From: JANQGG01 sp964642175
GTDB taxonomy: Bacteria; Bacteroidota; Chlorobiia; Chlorobiales; Chloroherpetonaceae
Length of the DNA: 64,000 bases
NCBI GenBank assembly: GCA_964642175.1
Contig: CAZXOK010000001.1
Span: 62,001-126,000 of the forward strand
Reading direction: 5' to 3'
The notes under the pieces were generated by a model. It saw only the letters and a list, made by a program, of their open reading frames with translations, did not search any database and had not been told where the DNA came from. A program made the position numbers and the translations under genes. Position 1 is the stretch's first letter. The number at the start of each line of letters is the position of its first letter. Shown one piece after another: positions 29,225 through 36,969 of the stretch.

Positions 29225-30355
29225 ATGACTCAATTTGTCCTGAATGCAATAATCATACTCCTGGCAATATATGGATTTCAATCCTTGATCCTGATTATTG
29301 GCGAGTTTATAAAACCCCGCTATCGCAAAAGCAATGATCAGCCAAAGGTTACGGTTTTGGTTGCAGCCCGAAACGAAGAAAACAACATTGCCCGCACCCT
29401 GGACTCGCTTGTTCAGCTGGATTATCCTTCCGATAAACTTGAAATTATTGTGGGCGATGGTGCCTCAGAAGATAAAACCCCGGAGATTGTTGAATCCTAC
29501 ACAAAAAAATATCCTTTTGTAAAGCTCCACCGGGTGGATCAGAATGCCAAAATTAAAGGAAAAGCCAACGCTCTTGATCAGGTGATAAAAATATCACAGG
29601 GTGAGTTTATCATGATCACCGATGCCGATTGTCTGGTTCAGCCAACATGGGTCAAAGAAACCGTTAAGTATTTTTCAGAGGATATCGGCCTGGTGTGCGG
29701 GATTACCATTCCTGAAAACAAAGGCGTGTTTGCCACGGTACAAACCCTGGACTGGGCCTATATTTTATCTACCAGTTCGGCAGTAGCAAGCCTGGGTTAC
29801 CCGATTGGCGGAATAGGTAATAACTTTAGCATGCGCAAAGAAGCCTACTTTGATGTAGGCGGTTACGAGAACATCCCCTTCAGCATTACCGAAGACTATA
29901 CCATGTTCCGGGCCCTGGCCAATTCCAGGTGGAACATCCGCTTCCCGCTCAGGTACGAAACCTACAACTCCACCTTGCCCATGGAGAACCTCAGGGAATT
30001 GTACCGCCAAAAGCAACGATGGACGTTGGGCGGCCTGGATGCCAGTCCGCTCCAGCGCGTGCTGGCCCTATTGATTTTCCTGGTGCATCTCTTTACCTTG
30101 CTTGGGTTTGTGTTTTTGCCTTTAAATATAGCTATCACAGCTTTGCTTGTGAAAGCGTTCTCCGATGGTTTGGTGTTGTTTCCGGCCTTGATAAAGCTGA
30201 AAAAAATATCTAAGATGCTCACCTTTCCTGCCTTTGAAATCTTTTTTTACATCTATGTGATGCTGGTACCGATTATCTTGCTTTTTGACCGGGAAGTGCA
30301 ATGGAAAGGGGTCTCGTACCAAATTAGTTCATCCAAAAAACGTGTCTCGCATTAA
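29225..30355 (+). CDS. membrane glycosyltransferase family 2
   Basis: 376 residues from the ATG at 29225; a GTG at 29183 could add 14 residues. An N-terminal membrane helix is followed by a GT-A domain with VTVLVAARNEENNIARTLDSL, VGDGASEDKT, the nucleotide-sugar metal site ITDADC and the processive-type QKQRWTLGG (QxxRW) motif. Two to three C-terminal membrane helices follow. This is like polysaccharide synthases or lipid glycosyltransferases; the sugar and acceptor are unknown. It diverges from the PpiD gene. Confidence 0.88.
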   Translation: MTQFVLNAIIILLAIYGFQSLILIIGEFIKPRYRKSNDQPKVTVLVAARNEENNIARTLDSLVQLDYPSDKLEIIVGDGASEDKTPEIVESYTKKYPFVKLHRVDQNAKIKGKANALDQVIKISQGEFIMITDADCLVQPTWVKETVKYFSEDIGLVCGITIPENKGVFATVQTLDWAYILSTSSAVASLGYPIGGIGNNFSMRKEAYFDVGGYENIPFSITEDYTMFRALANSRWNIRFPLRYETYNSTLPMENLRELYRQKQRWTLGGLDASPLQRVLALLIFLVHLFTLLGFVFLPLNIAITALLVKAFSDGLVLFPALIKLKKISKMLTFPAFEIFFYIYVMLVPIILLFDREVQWKGVSYQISSSKKRVSH

Positions 30356-30388
30356 TTTAACCACACTGCTGTATTAAGGACTTGCTTT

Positions 30389-31186
30389 ATGGAAGCCACC
30401 TCACATTTTGTCTGGAGTTCTTCACCGGAAATGTTTTCTCTTGGCCCTTTGAGCATTCGATGGTACGGGGTGTTTTTTGCCCTCTCGTTTTTAATCGGGC
30501 TTTATATTATGACCAGGATCTTTGAGCTCGAGAAGAAAAAAGAAGCCGATCTGAACCAACTTTTCTACTTCATCATTGCCGGAACGGTTATCGGCGCACG
30601 GCTCGGGCATTGTTTGTTCTATGAGCCAGGCTTTTATCTTTCCAACCCGATTGAGATCCTTAAAATCTGGCGCGGCGGACTGGCCAGCCACGGCGGGGGT
30701 ATCGGCATTATTACCGCGGTGTATTTGTACTCCAAACGCCATAACGATCAAACTATGCTTTGGGTGCTGGACCGGCTCTCGCTGCCTACCATGCTGGGTT
30801 CGGCTTTTATCCGCCTGGGTAATTTTTTCAATTCCGAAATTATAGGCAATCCTTCAGATGTACCATGGGCAGTGGTGTTTGCCCGTATTGATATGCTGCC
30901 ACGGCATCCTACCATGTTATATGAGTCGGCCGTCTATATTGTGATTTTTGCAATCCTTATGGCAGGATACTGGCTATGGGAGTGGCAGAAACGACCCGGA
31001 TTGATCTTTGGCTCGCTGCTTAGTTCGGTATTTGTAGCCCGTTTTTTCATTGAATTTACCAAGACCCGGCAGGCCAGTTACGGGTTTGATCTGCCCATCA
31101 GCGTGGGCCAGTGGCTTAGTATTCCGTTTGTACTTGTTGGGGTGTATCTGCTTTACCGCGCCTTAACTTCCACGAAGACCTCCTGA
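30389..31186 (+). CDS. lgt: prolipoprotein diacylglyceryl transferase
   Basis: 265 residues, about seven membrane helices. Lgt adds diacylglycerol from phosphatidylglycerol to the lipobox Cys. Signature: GARLGHCLFYEPGFYLSNP, IWRGGLASHGGGIGI, RLGNFFNSEIIGNPSDVPWAVVF and PRHPTMLYES. It lies 33 bp after the GT2 gene. The window's lipoproteins (32936 and 62000 genes) would be its substrates. Confidence 0.95.
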   Translation: MEATSHFVWSSSPEMFSLGPLSIRWYGVFFALSFLIGLYIMTRIFELEKKKEADLNQLFYFIIAGTVIGARLGHCLFYEPGFYLSNPIEILKIWRGGLASHGGGIGIITAVYLYSKRHNDQTMLWVLDRLSLPTMLGSAFIRLGNFFNSEIIGNPSDVPWAVVFARIDMLPRHPTMLYESAVYIVIFAILMAGYWLWEWQKRPGLIFGSLLSSVFVARFFIEFTKTRQASYGFDLPISVGQWLSIPFVLVGVYLLYRALTSTKTS

Positions 31187-31445
31187 GTTCTCCCTTTTAG
31201 CTGAAGACTTTCATAATATCCGGGTTTTGCTTGAAATGGTAAGGCGTGATTCTGCATAAACGCCAAGACGCAGCAAACCAGAGCATCGCTGGGGTTTGCC
31301 GGGTTTCATTAAAACGCTCACACTCATATACACATGGTTTCCTGAGCCTGCCGAAAAGAAAAACCGATAAGATGCCGGATCAAACCCTACAAAACCTTAA
31401 AAGTCTTAGTTTTAAAACCGGCATAACCCTGAGAAACCATGCCGA
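31187..31445. repeat. mosaic of REP-like intergenic repeats
   Basis: This non-coding stretch strings together sequences that look like widely dispersed bacterial intergenic repeats. There is an 'AAACGCCAAGACGCAGC'-type segment near 31259-31275. An inverted pair GCAAACC (31273-31279)/GGTTTGC (31293-31299) follows. GGTTTCCTGAGCCTGCCGAAA is at 31336-31356, and ATGCCGG (31372-31378)/CCGGCAT (31418-31424) comes last. A short open frame (31246-31449) runs through it but its translation is just the repeats. Confidence 0.6.
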
Positions 31446-31892
31446 TTAAATCCAGCGGCGGGTTTTGGCGGCATATTGGGTGTAACTTTCACCGAAGGTT
31501 TCCTGCATCATCCTCTCTTCAAAAGCGATATACCAGCGGTCAACAATGATTGCATAAATCACGGCCAGGATCAAAGAGGAAAGCGAGGCCTGGTAGAGCA
31601 GGGCCACACCGAAGAGCGCCACAACAAAACCCAGGTACATTGGATTCCTGGAATATTTAAAAAAGCCATTGGTGATAAGTTTATCGGGCTTATCATAAGT
31701 AAACACATTGGTGCTCTCGCGTTTAAACAGATTTTTACTGGACTGAACAATATAAAGTCCGAAAATAAACAAAGGCAGGCCAATTAAATTGAAAGGGTAA
31801 CCGAGATAATGCGTCATATCTAATGCCCAGCAAACAACACCCATACCGAGGGCAAAGATGATAAATAAAAATGGCGGTAATATCTTTTTCAT
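31446..31892 (-). CDS. isoprenylcysteine carboxyl methyltransferase (ICMT/PEMT)-family membrane protein
   Basis: 148 residues with four membrane helices. The C-terminal half has the family motif NGFFKYSRNPMYLGF, which binds SAM in ICMT/PEMT-type enzymes, and EERMMQETFGESYTQYAAKTRRWI. The bacterial substrate is unknown. It is downstream of, and co-directional with, the Crp/Fnr gene (55-bp gap), so may be its target. Confidence 0.85.
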   Translation of the reverse strand: MKKILPPFLFIIFALGMGVVCWALDMTHYLGYPFNLIGLPLFIFGLYIVQSSKNLFKRESTNVFTYDKPDKLITNGFFKYSRNPMYLGFVVALFGVALLYQASLSSLILAVIYAIIVDRWYIAFEERMMQETFGESYTQYAAKTRRWI

Positions 31893-31947
31893 GATGGTTC
31901 TCCGTTTAAATTTTATAAAAATCTAAAGAAGAACCGGGTTGAAGTCA

Positions 31948-32556
31948 TTAACCTGGGTTAATAAGATGCATTTTTTTTCGGATACGACTCAGGGCTACTG
32001 GTGTGATGCCCAGGTAAGACGCAATAAGGTGCTGTTTAATGCGCTTATCCAGCCCCGGATGGGTTTCTAAAAACCGGGTATAGCGTTCTTCGGCCGAAAG
32101 CAGCAAAAACTCGCGCTCCCGGGTTTCTTTCTTTTCCAGCAGTGCAATTAAAAAATGTTGCCAGCCCGGCTCCTGCAGCATAAACGCATGCCATTTTTCG
32201 TAGGGAATGTCCAGAATAATGGCGTCTTCCAGGGCTTCGATGGTAAAATAGCTTTCACGATGCTGGATCAATGCGCTGTAAGAACTGATAAATGCATTTT
32301 CGGGCATAAAACCCTTGGTAAACTCATGGCCGGTCTTATCGGCGTAGTAATACCGAAACAGGCCTTTATAGACGAACGCAAAGCTGTAAGGCGTTTGCCC
32401 TTCCCTGACATAGAATGATTTTTTCGGGAGAGATTTAACCTCAGAGAAGGCGAGCACACGATCCACTGCAGAAGGCGTAATAGGCGTGATTTTGTTTAAC
32501 ACCGCATTAAACTGCGCTGCCACTTTACTTGTGATATCGGTCTGAACAGATCCCAT
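31948..32556 (-). CDS. Crp/Fnr-family transcriptional regulator
   Basis: 202 residues: an N-terminal cyclic-nucleotide-binding-like beta-roll (FYVREGQTPYSFAFVYKGLFRYYYADKTGHEFTKGF) and a C-terminal winged helix (KQHLIASYLGITPVALSRIRKKM). There is no Cys cluster for an FNR-type iron-sulfur cluster and no complete cAMP-binding RxSxxxE motif, so the effector is unknown. It belongs to the Crp-like group common in FCB bacteria. Confidence 0.88.
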   Translation of the reverse strand: MGSVQTDITSKVAAQFNAVLNKITPITPSAVDRVLAFSEVKSLPKKSFYVREGQTPYSFAFVYKGLFRYYYADKTGHEFTKGFMPENAFISSYSALIQHRESYFTIEALEDAIILDIPYEKWHAFMLQEPGWQHFLIALLEKKETREREFLLLSAEERYTRFLETHPGLDKRIKQHLIASYLGITPVALSRIRKKMHLINPG

Positions 32557-32935
32557 GCAAGTGAAATGTTAAGTTCATAGATTCATCATTGAAGGGCACA
32601 AACCCTGAGCTTAATGCGTAAATTAAGATTTAACTTCTTGAAAATTAAACCCTGTTATTGCAAGGAGCATCTTGGTATTGGATTGTTCACATTCCGTAAG
32701 GAAGCAATCCATGCAAACACCCTTAATGGCCTCGTCTCTTTCAGAAGCACCCAACTATGTAAATTTGGTTCCCTGAGCCAGCCGAAGATTATCTATAAAT
32801 GCCGGATTAGGAGGGTCGGCATAAGCAGTGTTGATTTAAGTAGTGGGGGAGATAAAGATAAGGCAAGAGCTAACCCTTGCCTTATTTACATTTACCGTCA
32901 CTTCTATTTAACAATAGTGCAGAGATGGTTTGAAA
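32557..32935. other. 379-bp intergenic region with a REP-like repeat, no supported gene
   Basis: It holds GGTTCCCTGAGCCAGCCGAAG (32767-32787) followed by an imperfect hairpin ATGCCGGA/TCGGCAT (32799-32822). That is the same two-part arrangement as at 31336-31424. Two divergently placed genes flank the region only on the minus strand. A plus-strand open frame (32614-32955) has no recognisable content and overlaps the lipoprotein gene. Confidence 0.6.
32767..32822. repeat. second copy of the REP-like repeat pair
   Basis: The core CCTGAGCC.GCCGAA followed by ATGCCGGAT about 12-20 bp later is shared with 31336-31380. Both copies are intergenic. Confidence 0.55.
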
Positions 32936-33652
32936 TTATTCATAGACCACAATAAAATCTGACATCGTTTTTACAGTATCCGGCAGGCTTAATTCTCCAA
33001 GACTGTCTCCCTCACTCCAATCGCCATTATCATCTTTATCGAACCACTCGATGGGTTTAAAATTAGCCCGGATTGTAAGTGAAGTGGTTTGATCTTCATT
33101 AATTGTAAATGAAACACCAACCAACTCGTCATTGTCTACTTTCTCAAGTTTATTTTGAGCGTTTAAATTATAGAGGCCATCGGATCCAAATACATTATAC
33201 ACACTATCGCTGGAACCTCCATTTGAAGCAGGAATTTCAATTCTTTTACCGTTATAATCTCCAATCCAAAAGAATTCTTTACTTTGCAACAGAGCAAATC
33301 CTTTATACTGGCCTGCTGGTAGAGTGAATTGAAAATCTCTTGCACTATCCTCTTTCAGTTCAGCAGACTGGTAATCAATATCAGAATCTTTCAGATCTTC
33401 CATGATTTCATCAGCTGTCACTTTCATTTGGTACTTATATCCTTTCATATCCACAAAATCAAGTATAATGGGAGTTGATGAACTTGTGAGTGGACTTTTA
33501 ATCGTTTTAGTCTCATAAGTATTCCATGTTCTCATTTTTACAGATAGCGTGCCATCGTTTTTCAGGTTCGATTCTGTGGATGAATCTTCACCACATCCCG
33601 AAATCAGGATAAAGGCATAAACCAAAGCGCTGATAAAAAGTGATTTTTTCAT
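32936..33652 (-). CDS. lipoprotein of unknown function
   Basis: 238 residues. A signal peptide with lipobox LISGC (Cys20) is followed by an acidic Ser-rich linker and a beta-rich domain (TLSVKMRTWNTYETK, FQFTLPAGQYKGFALLQSKEFFWIGDYNGK). Near the C-terminus DKDDNGDWSEGDS looks like a calcium-binding loop. I do not recognise the family. The product is likely in the outer membrane or periplasm. It stands alone. Confidence 0.75.
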   Translation of the reverse strand: MKKSLFISALVYAFILISGCGEDSSTESNLKNDGTLSVKMRTWNTYETKTIKSPLTSSSTPIILDFVDMKGYKYQMKVTADEIMEDLKDSDIDYQSAELKEDSARDFQFTLPAGQYKGFALLQSKEFFWIGDYNGKRIEIPASNGGSSDSVYNVFGSDGLYNLNAQNKLEKVDNDELVGVSFTINEDQTTSLTIRANFKPIEWFDKDDNGDWSEGDSLGELSLPDTVKTMSDFIVVYE

Positions 33653-34110
33653 TTCTCTTGTTGTTATAATTGTCTACTCATGACGATTTTCACCAGCCTC
33701 GCCTTATTCTCATATTTTAAATGGTTTCATAAGGAGTGATCGTACCATTTTTAAACAGGGTTGTTAGCCCTTGATTATGAACGGTTTTTTAAATTGGCCT
33801 GATCAATTAAGACACATGTCTAAAATTGCACTGTAAGTTTGTCTATAACCCGTGGCAGTTCACACCATCAATAGTCCTTTCTCACTTTTTTTAAAGAGAA
33901 TAAGCTTGCAGACTGAAATGAATGAATAAGTGGTGTATTCTATAACTAAATTATAGACACGCTGATATGTTCTTGGGTGTATAAGTGGTTGTTTTAATGA
34001 ACATATCAAACTTTTCAATAATCACCAAACCATGGGGTTGTGTGTTTCTCTCTCAGCGAAAATGTGTATCTTTCTTCACTATTTTCACCAACTGTTTTAC
34101 CATCGTTATT
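33653..34110. other. 458-bp intergenic region upstream of prmA
   Basis: No gene is supported. It contains a two-tier inverted repeat at 33933-33960: GTGT...ACAC outer arms around TCTATAA/TTATAGA inner arms with a 5-nt loop. The region lies between divergent genes (lipoprotein on minus, prmA on plus) and must carry both promoters. Confidence 0.5.
33933..33960. promoter_or_regulatory. inverted repeat, possible operator or hairpin
   Basis: TCTATAA-CTAAA-TTATAGA (33939-33957) is a perfect 7-bp inverted repeat, flanked by GTGT (33933) and ACAC (33957). It is AT-rich and 150 bp before the proposed prmA start. Its role is unknown. Confidence 0.35.
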
Positions 34111-34974
34111 TTGGAACCAAACAATCATACCATAGAAGTATCCCTGGAACTGATGCAGGAAAATTTTGAAGAGGCCGTGGCCTGGCTTTCACAGGAAGGC
34201 ATTCTGTATTTCCAGGAGGAGAACGATACGCTTAAGTTTTTTATACCCAGATCGGAGTGGACAGCCGAGAAGAAAGCCGCCATTCAGGACGTGATTAACG
34301 AGCATTTTGGTGAGGGTATTCTGTGGCGGGAAGAGGATATTGCCGAGAAAAACTGGAACGAGACCTACGAACAAACCCTCCAACCGATTGAAATTTCCCC
34401 GAAGCTTGCCATCGTGCAAAAAGAGCGTCCGTATGAGCCCAAAGCGGGGCAGATGGTCATAGAGATCAACCCGAAAATGTCTTTTGGTACCGGCTTTCAT
34501 GAAACCACCCGCCTGATGCTGCGCGCCATGGAACAGATGGGCTTACACGATGAAACCATTTTGGATATCGGCACGGGTACGGGAGTGCTGGCCATAGCGG
34601 CCCGCAAGTATGGCAATACAAAGCCCATGTTGGCTTTCGATAACTACCCCTGGGCGGTGGAGAACGCCATTGAGAACTGCACCATTAATAATGAACCGGA
34701 TATAGAGGTCAGGCAGATGGATGCCGAAATAGATCTGGCTGCGCTGCTGGACTGCTCAGCCTATAGCTTGATTTTGGCCAATTTAAACCGCGGGGTGCTT
34801 ACAAATGTGTTTCCTGTCCTGGTCAGCCATGCCCCGGGAGCCACAGTGCTCATTTCCGGTATTTTGGTCTATGATAAACCCTGGTTGGAAGAGTTGCTCC
34901 GAACGCACCAATGGACACTGAAAGAGATGACAACCGAAGGCGAGTGGCTTTGCGCCAAACTTCAGAAAGGATAA
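34111..34974 (+). CDS. prmA: ribosomal protein L11 methyltransferase
   Basis: About 287 residues from the TTG at 34111 (then EPNNHTIEVSLEL), which gives the usual PrmA N-terminus and length; a GTG at 33985 would add 42 residues unlike the family. PrmA trimethylates L11 with SAM. Motifs: MSFGTGFHETTRLML, SAM-binding ILDIGTGTGVLAIAA, AFDNYPWAVENAIENC and LILANLNRGVL. It is followed 3 bp later by ppx/gppA, so the two are an operon. Confidence 0.92.
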   Translation: MEPNNHTIEVSLELMQENFEEAVAWLSQEGILYFQEENDTLKFFIPRSEWTAEKKAAIQDVINEHFGEGILWREEDIAEKNWNETYEQTLQPIEISPKLAIVQKERPYEPKAGQMVIEINPKMSFGTGFHETTRLMLRAMEQMGLHDETILDIGTGTGVLAIAARKYGNTKPMLAFDNYPWAVENAIENCTINNEPDIEVRQMDAEIDLAALLDCSAYSLILANLNRGVLTNVFPVLVSHAPGATVLISGILVYDKPWLEELLRTHQWTLKEMTTEGEWLCAKLQKG

Positions 34975-34977
34975 CCC

Positions 34978-35937
34978 ATGACCCGAGTGGCCAGCATTGA
35001 TATCGGTACCAACACGGCCCTGCTCCTGATTGCCGAACTCGAGCCCAATGGCACAGAGCCCGGGCTCAGGACCATTTTCCACGATCAGGCCATTGTAAGA
35101 TTGGGTCAGGGGGTGGATGAGCATAAACAGATCCGGCCCGAAGCCACCATGCGTCTGGTAGAGGCCATTACCCGGTTTAAACAATCAATAGCCAGCCATG
35201 GGGCCGAAGGGGTGGTTGCGGTAGCCACCAGCGCGATGCGCGACGCCGAAAACCGCGATGCGGTGCGCGATGAGGTGTATGCCAAAACCGGTCTCCATAT
35301 TCAACTTCTAAGCGGTACTGATGAAGCTACCTACACCTGCCTGGGAGCCGTGGCGGGGTTCGAGCTGGCAGAGCAACCCTACCTGGTATTGGATATTGGT
35401 GGTGGCAGCACCGAGCTGGTGCTGGCTAACCGGCAGGGTATCCTGGATTGCATAAGCATGGATATGGGGTGTGTGCGCCTTACCGAGCGCTTCTTTTCGG
35501 GGCAGCCACCCAAAGAAGAGGAGTATCTTGAAGCCAAGCACCTGATAACCACCGAACTGCATAAAAATCTCTCGCGCTTTATCCAGGGACGTGAGCAGGT
35601 CTTTGCCGTAGCCGGCACACCCACTTCGATGGTTAAAGTTATAGAAGCCATGCCCACGTACGATATTGGTCGCATTCATGGTTATAACCTGACTTACACC
35701 CAGGTTGAGCAACTGCTTGAAAAATTAAAACTCATGAGTGTTCAGGAGATTGTGGATTTGGGTGTTGAGCCCGGCCGGGCCGATGTGTTTACCATCGGGG
35801 TATTGATGGTGCATCAGTTTATGCGATTGTTTGGCGCGCCCGACATCCGGGTCAGCATCCAGGGGCTGCGTTACGGCCTAGCCATGAAAGAGCTGAAGGC
35901 TAACCAAAAAAACCGAACGTCAAAATCCCACCGATAA
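34978..35937 (+). CDS. Ppx/GppA family exopolyphosphatase / pppGpp phosphatase
   Basis: 319 residues, ASKHA-fold Ppx/GppA catalytic domain without the C-terminal HD-like domain of E. coli Ppx. Motifs: ASIDIGTNTALLLIAE (phosphate 1), GVVAVATSAMRDAENRD, QLLSGTDEATYTCLGA, VLDIGGGSTELVLA (phosphate 2) and AGTPTSM. It hydrolyses polyphosphate and/or the pppGpp 5'-phosphate; which one cannot be told. The 3' end overlaps the convergent downstream gene by 18 bp. Confidence 0.9.
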   Translation: MTRVASIDIGTNTALLLIAELEPNGTEPGLRTIFHDQAIVRLGQGVDEHKQIRPEATMRLVEAITRFKQSIASHGAEGVVAVATSAMRDAENRDAVRDEVYAKTGLHIQLLSGTDEATYTCLGAVAGFELAEQPYLVLDIGGGSTELVLANRQGILDCISMDMGCVRLTERFFSGQPPKEEEYLEAKHLITTELHKNLSRFIQGREQVFAVAGTPTSMVKVIEAMPTYDIGRIHGYNLTYTQVEQLLEKLKLMSVQEIVDLGVEPGRADVFTIGVLMVHQFMRLFGAPDIRVSIQGLRYGLAMKELKANQKNRTSKSHR

Positions 35938-36957
35938 CCGCGCTTCGGGATACACCACTCCCAGCATGGGATCTCTACGAAGCCTGAGCCGGGTTTTCAC
36001 CCGATCGTTATAACGCGCTGTCGACCAGATGGCGTCTGCAATACTTAAGGCATGATTCACAACAATCAGCGAGAGCACTGTTGAGGCCTCTTTGAGCAAG
36101 GCATTGGCCTGGCCGCGCATCGTAGCATAACGCCTAAATGCGGCACTTTTGTAAGTAAAGCTTCGGCTGAGCTCAGACTCCGGGAAATCGTACCAGCCGA
36201 TGGTATAGGTAGCATACTTGCCGATCAGTTCGTAATATTGCTGCTCACCGAAACCGGGCAGGGTATGCGAAAAAGTACTGCCGTTTTCAAAAGTGGCCTG
36301 CCGCTCAAAATCGTTCAGGGTGGTGTAATTTCCCTTACCGATCTCTTGTAAAGTTGCCGGGAAGGCCAGGGCCTTTGCCGCATCGCCCAGGGTGGGATCG
36401 TCTTTGTAGATGGCGCTTAAATTCTGGGCATAGCGCCGCGCATCCCACGCCGTGCCGCCATCAAACTGGTCAAATCCGGCTGCCTGATCGGCGTTGGCAA
36501 ACCGAACAAACTCGCGTTCGGCCCGGTGGCCGTCATCCGTTTTACTGAGGTATTGTTGCCAGGCGAATACTTCCAGCGCAAAAAAGAGCGCGCTTTGCCA
36601 GTAGCTTTCGGCATAAAACTCACCGGCGCCGGGCAAAATGGCCGACATCATTCCCGCAAGAATCGGCGAGCGGGTTTTGGCGGGTTCGGTTGCTGAAAAA
36701 ACCGGATAGGGTTGGCCTTCAACGTGGTCGGGCAGTTGAGCCACATATACATTCAGTGCGGAGGCTGTGGCGTTCTGTGGCAGATTTTCTTGTAATGGAT
36801 CGGTAGTACTGGTTTCAACAGGCCGGGTAAAACAAGACCTGAACGGCCCGCCGGAACTTGCCTCGCGCTGCAGCCCTGCGCCGAGGGCCAGATCACCCCA
36901 AATAAAAAATACAATCAGGAGTGCGGCAAAAAGGCTTTTCAAGGTTGATTGGGCCAT
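35920..36957 (-). CDS. exported DUF5683-like membrane protein
   Basis: 345 residues. A signal sequence (LKSLFAALLIVFFIWGDLALGAG) and a low-complexity region to about residue 90 precede PILAGMMSAILPGAGEFYAESYWQSALFFALEVFAWQQY. That is the 'LPGxGqfY...W..A' pattern of DUF5683-type proteins. The remaining ~200 residues are unassigned. It starts 12 bp after the large exported protein gene, so the two are co-transcribed and may work together at the envelope. Confidence 0.65.
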   Translation of the reverse strand: MAQSTLKSLFAALLIVFFIWGDLALGAGLQREASSGGPFRSCFTRPVETSTTDPLQENLPQNATASALNVYVAQLPDHVEGQPYPVFSATEPAKTRSPILAGMMSAILPGAGEFYAESYWQSALFFALEVFAWQQYLSKTDDGHRAEREFVRFANADQAAGFDQFDGGTAWDARRYAQNLSAIYKDDPTLGDAAKALAFPATLQEIGKGNYTTLNDFERQATFENGSTFSHTLPGFGEQQYYELIGKYATYTIGWYDFPESELSRSFTYKSAAFRRYATMRGQANALLKEASTVLSLIVVNHALSIADAIWSTARYNDRVKTRLRLRRDPMLGVVYPEARLSVGF

Positions 36958-36969
36958 AGGTGGTAAGGA

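Noticed and set aside
31246..31449. Plus-strand 67-codon open frame between lgt and the ICMT-like gene
   Set aside because: Its translation is made of the REP-like repeats and it overlaps the end of the ICMT gene; no ribosome site.
32614..32955. Plus-strand 113-codon open frame upstream of the lipoprotein gene
   Set aside because: Runs through the second REP-like copy, overlaps the lipoprotein gene on the other strand, and has no recognisable or protein-like pattern.
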